A stretch of DNA of 64,000 nucleotides from Thalassolituus hydrocarboniclasticus (GCF_025345565.1 NZ_CP054475.1:2386448-2450447), one strand, 5' to 3'; shown: positions 1 through 9,634, numbered from the stretch's first letter. The notes: a model not told the origin generated them from the letters alone. Numbers and translations are program-made.

Positions 1-2
1 TG

Positions 3-3000
3 CATTTCCCCGACTGGGAAATTCTGCCGTACGATGTGTTCTCGCCGCATCAGGACATCGTCTCCCAGCGGATCGCCACCTTAAGCCGCCTGCACGACCT
101 GACACAGGGCGTGCTGATTCTGCCGGTCACTACCCTGCTGCACCGTCTGCCGCCGGCCAGCTTTTATCAGGGCCAGAGTTTTGCACTAGATATTGGCCAG
201 ACCTTTAATGTCGACAACACCCGCCTGCAACTTGAGTCGGCCGGTTACCATTGTGTCGACACCGTTTACGAGCATGGCGAATTTGCCGTACGCGGTTCGA
301 TTATCGACATCTTTCCGATGGGTCAGGACACCCCCTTCCGCATCGAATTATTCGATGACGAGATCGAAACCCTGCGTACCTTCGATCCGGAAACCCAGCG
401 CACACTGGATAAAGTGGAGTCCATCCGCATTCTGCCGGCGCGTGAATTTCCGCTGAATACCGGTGCCATCCGCACCTTTAAAACCCGCTGGTTTGATTTT
501 TTTGAGCACGACCCGAAAGCCTGCCCGGTGTACACCGACGTTTCTCAGGGCATTGCGCCGGCCGGTATCGAATATTATCTGCCGCTGTTTTTCAGTGAGG
601 ACCTGGCCAGCTTTCTCGACTATTTGCCACGTAAAACCCTGGTGATTCACGATGCCCGGCTCGAGCAGGCAACCAACCAGTTCCGTAAAGACGCCGAACA
701 GCGCTACGAAAGCCGCCGCTACGACCGCCTGCGTCCGGTACTGTCACCGTCACAATTGTTTTTATCCGCCGAGCAGTTATTTTCCGGTCTGAACGAATTC
801 CCGCGTATTCAGTGGCAGGCCGATGCACCTCCGGAACGCGCCGGCAGCCAGCACTTTAATACGCAGGTGTTAAGCGACATCAGCGTCGATTCCCGTCTTG
901 AGCAACCGCTGCAGCGCCTGCAGACCTGGCTGACAGACAACAAAGATCAGCGCGTGCTGTTCTGCGCCGAATCTGCCGGTCGCCGTGAAGCATTAAAAGA
1001 ATTACTCGGCCGCATTCAGCTGCGGCCGAAAGATCAGGACGGCTGGACTGACTTTATTACCGGCAGCGAGCCGCTGGGATTAATTGTTGGCCCGCTTGAT
1101 GATGGCGTCACCGTCAGCGACGGCCAGCAAACGCTGAGCATCATTACCGAAAATCAGTTATTCGGTCAGCGCATCCGCCAGACCCGCCGCCGCAGTAAAC
1201 AGAAAACCGATTCTGAACTGGTGATCCGCGATCTGTCAGAGCTGCAACCCGGCGCGCCGGTGGTGCACCTCGATCACGGCGTTGGTCGCTATCAGGGCTT
1301 ACAGACACTGGAAGCCGGCGGTCAGGTGAATGAATTTCTGGTGCTGGAATACGCCGGTAACGCCAAACTGTACGTGCCGGTTTCTGCCCTGCATTTAATT
1401 GCCCGCTACGGTGGCGCCGAACAGGGTGCGGCACCTCTGAATAAACTCGGCACCGATAAATGGGCGCAGGCGAAACGTAAAGCCGCCGAAAAAATCCGCG
1501 ATACTGCCGCCGAACTGCTGGATATTTATGCCCGCCGTGAAGCGCGTAAGGGCTTCGCCTTCAGCGGCCCGGATGAAGAGTACGAGCGTTTTTCCGCCGG
1601 TTTCCCGTTTGAGGAAACCCCGGATCAGCAGGCCGCCATCGATGCCGTCATTAACGATATGTGCTCGCCACGCCCCATGGACCGTCTGGTCTGTGGTGAC
1701 GTTGGTTTTGGTAAAACCGAAGTCGCCATGCGCGCAGCTTTTATGGCGGTGCAGAGCGACAAACAGGTGGCTGTGTTAGTGCCCACCACCCTGCTGGCGC
1801 AGCAGCATTATCAGAATTTTGCCGACCGCTTTGCCGAATGGCCGGTGAAGGTCGACGTACTGTCGCGCTTTAATTCCGCCAAAGAAACCCAGGCTGCCCT
1901 CGACCGTATGCTCGAAGGCAAAACCGATATTGTTGTCGGCACCCATAAACTGCTGCAGAAAGATGTGAAATTCGATCATCTGGGCCTGCTGATTATCGAC
2001 GAAGAACACCGCTTTGGTGTGCAGCAGAAAGAGCGCATTAAAGCCCTGCGTGCCGAAGTAGATATTCTGACCCTCACCGCCACGCCGATTCCGCGTACAT
2101 TAAATATGGCCATGGCCAGCATCCGCGATTTGTCCATTATCGCCACACCGCCGGCCAAGCGCTTAAGCGTAAAAACCTTTGTGCGCCAGCATGACGAACC
2201 GACCATTAAAGAAGCGGTTCTGCGTGAAATTCTGCGCGGCGGTCAAGTGTATTACCTGCACAACGAAGTTAAAAGCATCGAGAAAACCGCCCGCGAATTA
2301 AGCGAAGCCATTCCCGAAGCACGCGTGGTGGTCGCACACGGCCAGATGTCCGAACGCGAGCTGGAACGGGTGATGGGCGATTTTTATCACAAGCGCTTTA
2401 ACGTGCTGGTGTGTACCACCATTATTGAAACCGGTATCGACGTGCCGTCGGCCAACACCATTATTATTGAGCGCGCCGATAAATTCGGCCTTGCCCAGCT
2501 GCACCAGCTGCGTGGCCGCGTCGGTCGTTCGCACCATCAGGCCTACGCTTACCTGCTGACTCCGCCGCCGAAAACCCTGACCAAAGACGCCGAAAAACGC
2601 CTCGAAGCCATTTCGGCCGCGCAGGATCTGGGCGCCGGCTTTATGCTCGCCACCCACGATCTGGAAATCCGCGGCGCCGGTGAGCTGCTCGGTGAAGAAC
2701 AGAGCGGCCAGATCGAAACCATCGGTTTTACCCTGTATATGGAAATGCTGGAACAGGCCGTAAAAGCCATGAAATCCGGTAAAACCCCATCCGCGGATCT
2801 GTCACTGAATCAGGGCGCGGAAGTAAATCTGCACATTCCGGCACTGATTCCGCAGGATTATCTGCCCGACGTTAACAGCCGCCTGACACTGTACAAGCGC
2901 ATTGCCAGCGCGCGCGACGACAATGAGCTGAAAGAACTGCAGGTAGAAATGATCGACCGTTTCGGCCTGTTGCCGGATGCCGTCAAAAACCTGTTCCGTC

Positions 3001-3260
3001 AGACCTCATTAAAACTGAAACTGACCCCCCTCGGTATTGCCAAGCTGGATGCCGGCGAGCAAAGTGGCCGCATTGAATTTGCCGCCGAAACCAATATCAA
3101 CCCTTTCGTACTGGTAAAACTGGTGCAAAGCAAATCCGGCACCTTCAAACTCGAAGGTGGTCATACCTTGCGTTTCAACCTCAACATGACCAGTATCGAT
3201 CAGCGCTTTAACCAGATCGATCTGGTATTAACCGAATTACAAAAGGACCCTAATCTGTGA
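3..3260 (+). CDS. mfd: Transcription-repair coupling factor Mfd (5'-truncated by window edge)
   Basis: ATP-dependent translocase that removes RNA polymerase stalled at DNA lesions and recruits UvrA. The frame is open from base 3, and the residues before the first possible start (HFPDWEILPYD) match the conserved Mfd N-terminal UvrB-like module, so the true start lies left of the window. About 1085 residues are visible, nearly the family's usual ~1150. Visible features are the RNA-polymerase-interaction region, Walker A (GDVGFGKTE), the DEEH box (IIDEEHRFG), the SAT-like motif (TLTATPIPRTL), helicase motifs V/VI (HQLRGRVGRS) and the C-terminal TRCF domain. The stop codon overlaps the next gene's GTG start by 4 bases, so the two are probably translated together. 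Confidence 0.97.
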   Translation, partial: HFPDWEILPYDVFSPHQDIVSQRIATLSRLHDLTQGVLILPVTTLLHRLPPASFYQGQSFALDIGQTFNVDNTRLQLESAGYHCVDTVYEHGEFAVRGSIIDIFPMGQDTPFRIELFDDEIETLRTFDPETQRTLDKVESIRILPAREFPLNTGAIRTFKTRWFDFFEHDPKACPVYTDVSQGIAPAGIEYYLPLFFSEDLASFLDYLPRKTLVIHDARLEQATNQFRKDAEQRYESRRYDRLRPVLSPSQLFLSAEQLFSGLNEFPRIQWQADAPPERAGSQHFNTQVLSDISVDSRLEQPLQRLQTWLTDNKDQRVLFCAESAGRREALKELLGRIQLRPKDQDGWTDFITGSEPLGLIVGPLDDGVTVSDGQQTLSIITENQLFGQRIRQTRRRSKQKTDSELVIRDLSELQPGAPVVHLDHGVGRYQGLQTLEAGGQVNEFLVLEYAGNAKLYVPVSALHLIARYGGAEQGAAPLNKLGTDKWAQAKRKAAEKIRDTAAELLDIYARREARKGFAFSGPDEEYERFSAGFPFEETPDQQAAIDAVINDMCSPRPMDRLVCGDVGFGKTEVAMRAAFMAVQSDKQVAVLVPTTLLAQQHYQNFADRFAEWPVKVDVLSRFNSAKETQAALDRMLEGKTDIVVGTHKLLQKDVKFDHLGLLIIDEEHRFGVQQKERIKALRAEVDILTLTATPIPRTLNMAMASIRDLSIIATPPAKRLSVKTFVRQHDEPTIKEAVLREILRGGQVYYLHNEVKSIEKTARELSEAIPEARVVVAHGQMSERELERVMGDFYHKRFNVLVCTTIIETGIDVPSANTIIIERADKFGLAQLHQLRGRVGRSHHQAYAYLLTPPPKTLTKDAEKRLEAISAAQDLGAGFMLATHDLEIRGAGELLGEEQSGQIETIGFTLYMEMLEQAVKAMKSGKTPSADLSLNQGAEVNLHIPALIPQDYLPDVNSRLTLYKRIASARDDNELKELQVEMIDRFGLLPDAVKNLFRQTSLKLKLTPLGIAKLDAGEQSGRIEFAAETNINPFVLVKLVQSKSGTFKLEGGHTLRFNLNMTSIDQRFNQIDLVLTELQKDPNL

Positions 3261-4069
3261 GCCAGCTGTTTTGCCGTGCCTTTCTGCTTCTGTGCTCTGT
3301 TGCCCTGCCCTTATCGGCCAGTGCCGCGCCCTGGTATCGTGTAGAAATGATCCTGGTCGCCTACGAAGACGAAAGCCTGATTGATCAGGAACTCTGGCCT
3401 GAAGTGCTGGAAACCAGCGCCAGCGAGGACAATGAATCCGGCAGTTTACAGACCGAAGCGGATACGGCACCCGACTACACCTGGTGGCTGAGTCCGGCCC
3501 GCTACCAGCAACTGCATAATGCATTATTTGCAGGCTTTGGTTTTGCCCGCATCCCGAAAGCGGAATGGCCTGCCCCTTTGCAGCCATTGGCCGAACTGAA
3601 AATGGCCAATGAAGCCGAACGCATTAATAAGCGCAGTGATATGAAAGTGATCTGGCATCAGGCCTGGGTGGAACCCATTCAGGAAGAAGGCCAGGCGATC
3701 CGCCACAACCTGAATGTACGCCTGCAGGACAAACTGGATATTCAGCTGACCGGTAGCTTTGAGCTGCACCGCAGCCGTTACCTGCATATCAATACCGATT
3801 TACAGGTACAGCAATACGAAATCCACGAACCGGCCGAACTGAGTGCGCTGACCTTACCCGCCAGCGATAACCGCGCCGATTACCGCAGCGATCTGCTGGC
3901 CCAGACGGATATGGAAGCGTCCATGGCGGTTGATTTACCAGCCCCTATCCGCGCCGCACGGGTACAACAGAGCCGCCGTATGCGCAGTAACGAGCTGCAC
4001 TACATTGATCACCCGATGCTCGGCATTGTGCTGAAAATTATTCCCGTTGAACGTGCAGAAGACCTTTAA
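3257..4069 (+). CDS. CsiV family peptidoglycan-binding periplasmic protein
   Basis: The 270-residue product starts with GTG, overlapping the mfd stop by 4 bases. It has a clear Sec signal peptide (residues 1-23, cleavage after SASA), so it is periplasmic. The mature start (PWYRVEMILVAYEDES) and the position directly after mfd fit the CsiV family, named for a Vibrio protein needed for cell-shape integrity with periplasmic D-amino acids. No catalytic motif is visible. Family assignment rests on synteny and the N-terminal strand pattern, not on a database search; a generic periplasmic protein remains possible. Confidence 0.7.
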   Translation: MSQLFCRAFLLLCSVALPLSASAAPWYRVEMILVAYEDESLIDQELWPEVLETSASEDNESGSLQTEADTAPDYTWWLSPARYQQLHNALFAGFGFARIPKAEWPAPLQPLAELKMANEAERINKRSDMKVIWHQAWVEPIQEEGQAIRHNLNVRLQDKLDIQLTGSFELHRSRYLHINTDLQVQQYEIHEPAELSALTLPASDNRADYRSDLLAQTDMEASMAVDLPAPIRAARVQQSRRMRSNELHYIDHPMLGIVLKIIPVERAEDL

Positions 4070-4076
4070 GCCGACC

Positions 4077-4610
4077 ATGAAAATCCGCTCCTTTATCGCT
4101 TGCAGCCTGGATGGTTTTATTGCCCGGCCGGATGGTGCACTCGACTGGCTGGAAAATCCGGCCTTTACCATCGCAGAAGAAGATTTCGGCTATGCGCAAT
4201 TTATGGCCGGCACCAGCTGTCTGGTAATGGGGCGTAATACGTTCGAAAAAGTCCTCACCTTTGGTGAATGGCCCTATGAGGGCACACGCGTGATTGTGCT
4301 CAGCCAATCGCTTAAAACCCTGCCGGAAACACACCGGGATAAAGCAGAATTAAGTGCCGAGTCACCACTGACCTTAACCGAGCGTCTGCAGCGCGAAGGC
4401 GAAGACTCACTCTATATTGATGGCGGCCGCCTGATTCAGTCGTTTCTGCGCACCGGATTGCTCAACGAGCTGATCGTGACCCGTGTTCCGCTGCTGCTGG
4501 GCCGCGGGATTCCGTTATTCGGCGAACTGAACGGTGATATCCTGCTACACCTGCTTGCCAATAAAAGCTACGCCAATGGTTTTGTGCAGAGTCATTACCG
4601 TATCGGTTGA
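4077..4610 (+). CDS. Dihydrofolate reductase / RibD C-terminal family protein
   Basis: A 177-residue protein of the DHFR-like fold (RibD C-terminal domain family), which bind NADPH and reduce small cyclic substrates. The start MKIRSFIACSLDGFIAR, the middle VMGRNTFEKV and the late YIDGGRLIQSFL are typical of the family. An in-frame TTG at 4047 would extend the protein back into the preceding gene; the ATG at 4077 is preferred because the family begins at this MKI and the extension would overlap. It follows the csiV-like stop by 7 bases and is probably co-transcribed, followed by a strong terminator. The substrate cannot be read from sequence. Confidence 0.82.
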   Translation: MKIRSFIACSLDGFIARPDGALDWLENPAFTIAEEDFGYAQFMAGTSCLVMGRNTFEKVLTFGEWPYEGTRVIVLSQSLKTLPETHRDKAELSAESPLTLTERLQREGEDSLYIDGGRLIQSFLRTGLLNELIVTRVPLLLGRGIPLFGELNGDILLHLLANKSYANGFVQSHYRIG

Positions 4611-4640
4611 GGCCCACTGATATAAGAAATACCAAATAAA

Positions 4641-4666
4641 AAAGCCCGGAAATTCCGGGCTTTTTT
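4641..4666 (+). terminator. Rho-independent terminator after mfd-csiV-DHFR operon
   Basis: An AGCCCGGA / TCCGGGCT stem with a minimal AT loop, flanked by A-run and T6. It lies 30 bases after the DHFR-family stop and between two convergent genes, so it may work in both directions. Confidence 0.9.
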
Positions 4667-4693
4667 GTCTATCGGCTTCAGCAAAAAGGTTAT

Positions 4694-5455
<762 letters not shown>

Positions 5456-5491
5456 TCAGACGGCGTTTTTAAAGGCACCGTTATTCATTAT

Positions 5492-6583
5492 TCAGCGCAG
5501 CTTTTCCAGCTGCAGCAAGATCGCCGAGCGGCGTTCGGCCAGCATGTTCTCTGAAATATCACCTGCTGCTCCCTGCAACCCGCCTACCGAACCCTGTAGC
5601 TCTTCCGAGGTCCCTTGCAATCCGGTAAGGCTCAGCGTCTGCCAGCCCGGCTGTTGTAATTGTTCACGTACAGTAAGGATGACTTGCTGCGCGGCCGGGC
5701 GGTCATTACACACCAGCAGCGCATTGGCACCGGCACGCATGGCACAGCCGGCACGTTCGGCGTAACTGCCAACACTGGCCGCACCGGCCATGGATAAATC
5801 ATCACTGAAAATCACACCATTAAACTGCAGCTCGGTGCGCAGAATATTCTGCAGCCAGTGCGCAGAAAAACCGGCGGTATTGTCACTGTCGACCGCCGGA
5901 TAAATCACGTGGGCGGGCATAATACCGCTTAACAGCCCCATCGACATCAGCACATGAAAAGGCTCGATATCGTTATTCAGTTCAATGCGCGAACGAGTGT
6001 CCACCGGCAGCGCCAGATGCGAGTCTGCGGCAATGGCACCGTGACCGGGAAAATGCTTGCCTACCGCCAGCATGCCGGCCTCATTCATACCACGCACAAA
6101 GGCGGAAGCCAGCGCAATAACGGTCGCTGCATCATGAGCAAAGGCACGATCGCCAATCACCTGCGACACATCGGTTTCAATATCCAGCACCGGCGCAAAG
6201 CTCAGATGCACCCCCTGCTGACGCAGCTCGGCGGCCATCAGCCAGCCCAGTTCATGGGCCAGGGTCAGCGCTTCTGTGCTGTTGTGCTGATATTCTTTTT
6301 CCAGAGCCAGCATTGGCGGCAGACGGGTAAAGCCTTCACGGAAACGCTGTACGCGACCGCCTTCCTGATCCACGCACAATAATAAATCCGGGCGCAGGCT
6401 GAGAATATCGCCGGTCAGAGCCTTTAACTGCTGTGGCGACTGATAATTACGCGCGAAAAAAATTAACCCGCAGATTTCCGGCTGCAATAAAAATTCACGG
6501 TCGGCAGCGGTTAATTCTGTACCTTCAATATCGGCAACCACACCGATACGCTGGTTCAGATTCTGTATTACAGATTGCGGCAT
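5492..6583 (-). CDS. nagZ: Beta-N-acetylhexosaminidase NagZ
   Basis: Cytoplasmic GH3 enzyme that removes GlcNAc from anhydro-muropeptides during peptidoglycan recycling. Diagnostic motifs are CVDQEGGRVQR, KHFPGHG (catalytic His loop) and FSDDLSM with the nucleophilic Asp. The start at 6583 (MPQSVIQ) has a GAGGA ribosome site 5 bases upstream; a longer in-frame start at 6616 would lie within the preceding gene. The 363 residues exceed the usual ~340 because of an unusual segment before the last helix with three LQG steps. It overlaps the upstream L,D-transpeptidase gene by 16 bases, so the two are coupled. Confidence 0.95.
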   Translation of the reverse strand: MPQSVIQNLNQRIGVVADIEGTELTAADREFLLQPEICGLIFFARNYQSPQQLKALTGDILSLRPDLLLCVDQEGGRVQRFREGFTRLPPMLALEKEYQHNSTEALTLAHELGWLMAAELRQQGVHLSFAPVLDIETDVSQVIGDRAFAHDAATVIALASAFVRGMNEAGMLAVGKHFPGHGAIAADSHLALPVDTRSRIELNNDIEPFHVLMSMGLLSGIMPAHVIYPAVDSDNTAGFSAHWLQNILRTELQFNGVIFSDDLSMAGAASVGSYAERAGCAMRAGANALLVCNDRPAAQQVILTVREQLQQPGWQTLSLTGLQGTSEELQGSVGGLQGAAGDISENMLAERRSAILLQLEKLR

Positions 6584-7110
6584 GGAATCCTCGAAAAACT
6601 GTGTGGCTGAATCCACACCGGCGTACCGGCACTGACCAGTTCAAATAATTCAGCAATATCACTGTTACGCATACGGATACAGCCATGAGACAGTGGCTGG
6701 CCCATAGGTTCAGAATCCGGCGTGCCATGGATATAAATATAACGGCGCATGGAATCGACATTGCCCATACGGTTGACGCCGACTTCCAGTCCCTGCAGCC
6801 AAAGAATGCGGGTTAAAATCCAGTCGCGCTGTGGTTGCTGTAGCGCCAGTTCAGGCGAATACATTTCACCGGTCGGGCGCCGGCCAACGAATACGGTGTT
6901 CAGTGGCAAACCGGCACCAATAGCCGCACGGACACGGTGCCAGCCACGGGGGGTACAACCGGAATTTTCCTGCTCACCGGCACCATTAAGCGCCGTGGAA
7001 ACCGGATACAGGTGGCAGATACCGGCGCTCGACACGCGCAGTACCTGATCGGCAATAGAAACTTCTATTAATGTTTGCGGTAACGCAGATTGCGCAGCCG
7101 TGGGCGCCAT
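6568..7110 (-). CDS. L,D-transpeptidase (YkuD) family protein
   Basis: A 180-residue YkuD-fold protein. The catalytic signature is present: His128 (IHGTPD) and SHGCIRMRNSD with His142 and nucleophile Cys144. Such enzymes form 3-3 peptidoglycan cross-links or attach proteins to the wall. No signal peptide is seen after the only available ATG. The 45 bases upstream, back to the psrA stop, are in frame and would encode a hydrophobic stretch but contain no start codon. It sits between psrA and nagZ on the minus strand, a peptidoglycan-related context. The enzyme may be cytoplasmic, exported another way, or have an unrecognised start. Confidence 0.85.
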   Translation of the reverse strand: MAPTAAQSALPQTLIEVSIADQVLRVSSAGICHLYPVSTALNGAGEQENSGCTPRGWHRVRAAIGAGLPLNTVFVGRRPTGEMYSPELALQQPQRDWILTRILWLQGLEVGVNRMGNVDSMRRYIYIHGTPDSEPMGQPLSHGCIRMRNSDIAELFELVSAGTPVWIQPHSFSRIPCRNL

Positions 7111-7158
7111 AGCAAAGGCCTGTTGGTAAAAAGCGAAAAACGGAAAGCCCGGCTCCGC

Positions 7159-7803
7159 TCAACCAGCCTGATGCGGAGCGTTAAGACCGGATGCGAGGAA
7201 AGGTATCAATTTATCAACAACCTGCGCAATATCCGATCCCTTACCCAGATCGTGTTCTGCCATCGCCGTCAGTGAATCGGCCCCCGACAACGTAAACACC
7301 GTCGCCCCCAGCATAAAGTGAATACGCCAGAAACGGTCTTCATCGGAAAGCTCAGGCGTCGCCGCCGTCACCAGACGCATAAAGGCTTTAAACACCGGAC
7401 CGTATTCTTTCTGCAGAAAACGGCGTAAATGCCCCTGCCCCTGGGTGTAAGCCAGCCCCAGCAGACGCATAAAGATCCCCAGACGACGCGGACTGTCATG
7501 CCCGGCACGCAGCGCCGTCTGCGACAGCAGCATTAATATGCCGGGTAATTCCGGCACCTTGCCATCCAGCCGCGCCTGTACGGCGTCCAGCTCACGCTCC
7601 AGATCTTCGCAGAATGGCGTCAGGAAACGGGCAAACACCGCCTGAATCAACGCTTTCTTAGAGCCAAAATGATAATTCACCGCCGCCAGATTCACTCCGG
7701 CCTTGGTGGTGATATTCCGCAATGAGGTCTCGGCAAAGCCACGCTCCGAAAACAACTCCTCTGCCGCATTCAGGATACTTTTAACCGTATCTTTCTGTGC
7801 CAT
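7159..7803 (-). CDS. psrA: TetR-family regulator PsrA
   Basis: A 214-residue TetR repressor. The N-terminal helix-turn-helix (residues about 25-45, TSLRNITTKAGVNLAAVNYH) and following GSKKALIQAVF are nearly the PsrA consensus, and the gene stands divergent from lexA as in Pseudomonas. PsrA senses long-chain fatty acids and controls beta-oxidation genes, rpoS in pseudomonads, and itself. A matching operator lies about 70 bases upstream of its start. Confidence 0.92.
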   Translation of the reverse strand: MAQKDTVKSILNAAEELFSERGFAETSLRNITTKAGVNLAAVNYHFGSKKALIQAVFARFLTPFCEDLERELDAVQARLDGKVPELPGILMLLSQTALRAGHDSPRRLGIFMRLLGLAYTQGQGHLRRFLQKEYGPVFKAFMRLVTAATPELSDEDRFWRIHFMLGATVFTLSGADSLTAMAEHDLGKGSDIAQVVDKLIPFLASGLNAPHQAG

Positions 7804-7872
7804 AACCCTGCATCTGCCCTATCACGCTGTCGCGGCTTTATTGCCATCGCCGACAGTACAAAACAACTGTTT

Positions 7873-7886
7873 CAAACATACGTTTA
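7873..7886. promoter_or_regulatory. PsrA operator (autoregulation)
   Basis: CAAAC-ATAC-GTTTA matches the known PsrA target (C/G)AAAC-N4-GTTT(G/C) except for the last base. It lies 70 bases upstream of the psrA start, in the psrA-lexA divergent region. Binding is inferred from the match. Confidence 0.72.
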
Positions 7887-8001
7887 AAACGAGATTTAGG
7901 CAACCCCATATACGGCCAAAGGCTAAAAGCCTCATACCATCATCCGGGCCGGTGCAGCAGCAATGCATCCACAGCAATCCACAGACCTCTGACAACAGGG
8001 G

Positions 8002-8030
8002 TTTACACTGGATAAAATACTGTATACATT
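8002..8030 (+). promoter_or_regulatory. Probable sigma-70 promoter of lexA-sulA
   Basis: TTTACA (8002-8007) and TACATT (8025-8030) are separated by 17 bases. The -10 lies inside the first SOS box, so LexA binding would block polymerase. Confidence 0.55.
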
Positions 8031-8035
8031 TACAC
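8020..8035. promoter_or_regulatory. SOS box 1 upstream of lexA
   Basis: CTG-TATACATTTA-CAC, a one-mismatch version of the CTG-N10-CAG LexA target, with the flanking TA of the extended consensus. Confidence 0.8.
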
Positions 8036-8039
8036 CATA

Positions 8040-8055
8040 CTGTATGGATCAACAG
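8040..8055. promoter_or_regulatory. SOS box 2 upstream of lexA
   Basis: CTG-TATGGATCAA-CAG, an exact CTG-N10-CAG, starting exactly 20 bases after box 1. Both boxes face LexA dimers on the same side of the helix, and the second ends 14 bases before the lexA start. Confidence 0.85.
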
Positions 8056-8069
8056 ACTGGATAAGCATC

Positions 8070-8669
8070 ATGATCAAGCTCACGGCACGACAACAGCAGG
8101 TTCTGGATTTCATCCGCTCCTCACTGGAAGATACAGGGTTTCCGCCCACCCGCGCCGAAATCGCTGCCGAGCTGGGCTTTAAATCGCCTAACGCCGCAGA
8201 GGAACACTTGAAGGCGCTGGCACGTAAAGGTGCGATTGAGATTATGCCCGGCGCTTCCCGCGGCCTGCGCATTGTTGAAGAGCAGAACCCGGGTCTGCCG
8301 ATCGTTGGCCGTGTAGCCGCCGGTGAGCCCATCCTGGCTCAGGAACACATCGCCGATTACTGCGAGATTCCACCCAGCTTCTTCCGCCCTTCTGCCGACT
8401 TCCTGCTGGAAGTTCATGGCGACAGCATGAAGAACATCGGCATTCTCGACGGCGACTACATTGCGGTGCACAAGGCCGAAACCGCCCGTAATGGCGAAAT
8501 CATTGTTGCCCGCGTCGATAACGAAGTAACGGTCAAGCGCTACGAGAAGAAGCGTAATCAGGTGATTCTGCACCCGGAAAATGACGACTTTAAGCCGATT
8601 GAAGTTGATCTGCGGGAAACGGAATTTGCCGTTGAAGGTTTATACGTCGGCGTTGTACGCCGCAGCTAA
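8070..8669 (+). CDS. lexA: LexA repressor
   Basis: SOS master repressor, 199 residues. It has an N-terminal winged helix ([20 protein letters not shown]) and a C-terminal S24 self-cleavage domain. The cleavage site Ala84-Gly85, catalytic Ser119 (GDSM) and Lys156 (VTVKR) fall at the same numbers as in E. coli LexA. Two tandem SOS boxes upstream indicate autoregulation. The sulA-like gene follows 32 bases later on the same strand, giving a lexA-sulA operon as in Pseudomonas. Confidence 0.98.
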   Translation: MIKLTARQQQVLDFIRSSLEDTGFPPTRAEIAAELGFKSPNAAEEHLKALARKGAIEIMPGASRGLRIVEEQNPGLPIVGRVAAGEPILAQEHIADYCEIPPSFFRPSADFLLEVHGDSMKNIGILDGDYIAVHKAETARNGEIIVARVDNEVTVKRYEKKRNQVILHPENDDFKPIEVDLRETEFAVEGLYVGVVRRS

Positions 8670-8701
8670 CAGCAACTGTTCACAGGTTCGGGGTGATTGT
8701 T

Positions 8702-9148
8702 ATGCGTCAGTTATTACTCGGAATGGAAGAAGCCGGCTTATCTCTCAGCAGCCAGCAACCAGGCAGGATGGCCAGAGTCAGCACCAGTGCGCTGCGCGGC
8801 AGTCTGACCGAGGTCATCGTCAGTGAAGGCGGTGCCATTCAGCCCATGCATTTGTTGCCGATGCTGGCACAGTGCAATGCGCACAAGCGCTGGCTGATGT
8901 GGCTGAGCCCGCACCGTCCGATGAATAAAAGCTGGCTGGAAAGCATGGGCCTGCAGCATTCGCCGGTGATTCATCTCGATCTGTGCAATGACACCCAACT
9001 GGCCCTGTGCAGCAAAGTTCTGGCGGCCGGCAACAGCCATATGATTGTTGAATGGCAGGGAGAACTGAGCAACCACGAACGGCAGATCATCCGCCAGCAG
9101 GCCGACCAGAGCGGCAGCCATGTGGTGCTGATTCAGCGCCGTCCCTGA
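8702..9148 (+). CDS. sulA: SulA-like SOS cell-division inhibitor
   Basis: A 148-residue protein in the RecA-like SulA family; these proteins bind FtsZ and halt division during SOS. Supporting stretches are GSLTEVIVSEGGAIQPMHLLPML, WLMWLSPH and the C-terminal QADQSGSHVVLIQ. The ATG at 8702 follows a GGGGTGA ribosome site; an in-frame GTG at 8693 is an alternative. There is no SOS box of its own, so it probably depends on the lexA promoter. A strong terminator follows. The family is divergent; synteny with lexA adds weight. Confidence 0.82.
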   Translation: MRQLLLGMEEAGLSLSSQQPGRMARVSTSALRGSLTEVIVSEGGAIQPMHLLPMLAQCNAHKRWLMWLSPHRPMNKSWLESMGLQHSPVIHLDLCNDTQLALCSKVLAAGNSHMIVEWQGELSNHERQIIRQQADQSGSHVVLIQRRP

Positions 9149-9164
9149 AGTGCAGCAAACGACG

Positions 9165-9206
9165 AACACAAAAAAGCCCTGATTTTTATCAGGGCTTTTT
9201 TGTGTT
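9165..9206. terminator. Bidirectional rho-independent terminator
   Basis: A perfect 18-bp stem (9165-9182 / 9189-9206) with a 6-base loop, AGCCCTGA paired with TCAGGGCT and A6/T6 flanks. It separates the convergent sulA and the 9262-9513 gene. Confidence 0.93.
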
Positions 9207-9261
9207 TTCAGCACAATTTCATACGCACAACGGTGGGCGATTCAATACCGCCAGACACCAT

Positions 9262-9513
9262 TCAGTGCAGTCGCTGCTGATACTCAGGGGTGTCAAAGTC
9301 TTCGCGCTCAACTTCCATACCGGAAAGCTCGCCGACTTTACGCACTCCGGCTTCCAGCATCACCCGCGCAACATCCATATGATGCGCCTGCAGGCTGGCC
9401 TTGGCATCTTCGGAAAAATGAATACACACCAGTGCATCGCTGTCCTGATCGTCAGCACGACGCAGGGCGATATCACCATTGGAAAGTTCTACGATTTCAA
9501 AAAAGCGCGCCAT
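9262..9513 (-). CDS. Conserved hypothetical small protein
   Basis: An 83-residue acidic protein beginning MARFFEIVELSNGDIALRRAD. No signal peptide, membrane segment or catalytic motif. A homologue-like small gene lies at the same place beside sulA in Pseudomonas genomes, which supports it as real. Function unknown. The start has no rival in frame, and it lies on the minus strand 121 bases after the DUF6586-like gene. Confidence 0.75.
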   Translation of the reverse strand: MARFFEIVELSNGDIALRRADDQDSDALVCIHFSEDAKASLQAHHMDVARVMLEAGVRKVGELSGMEVEREDFDTPEYQQRLH

Positions 9514-9634
9514 AACCGCCTCTCAAAACTGGGCGCGGGAGTGTATCACAGGATGTTTTCAATAGCTTGAACGACACACAGAACCGTTAGTAATAAAAAG
9601 TAAACGGCTCTGCATAAATGCACTCAGCAAGGCA

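Noticed and set aside
8656-8692. Possible third SOS box before sulA
   Set aside because: Only CTG and CAG halves with wrong spacing (4 bases) occur; no CTG-N10-CAG.
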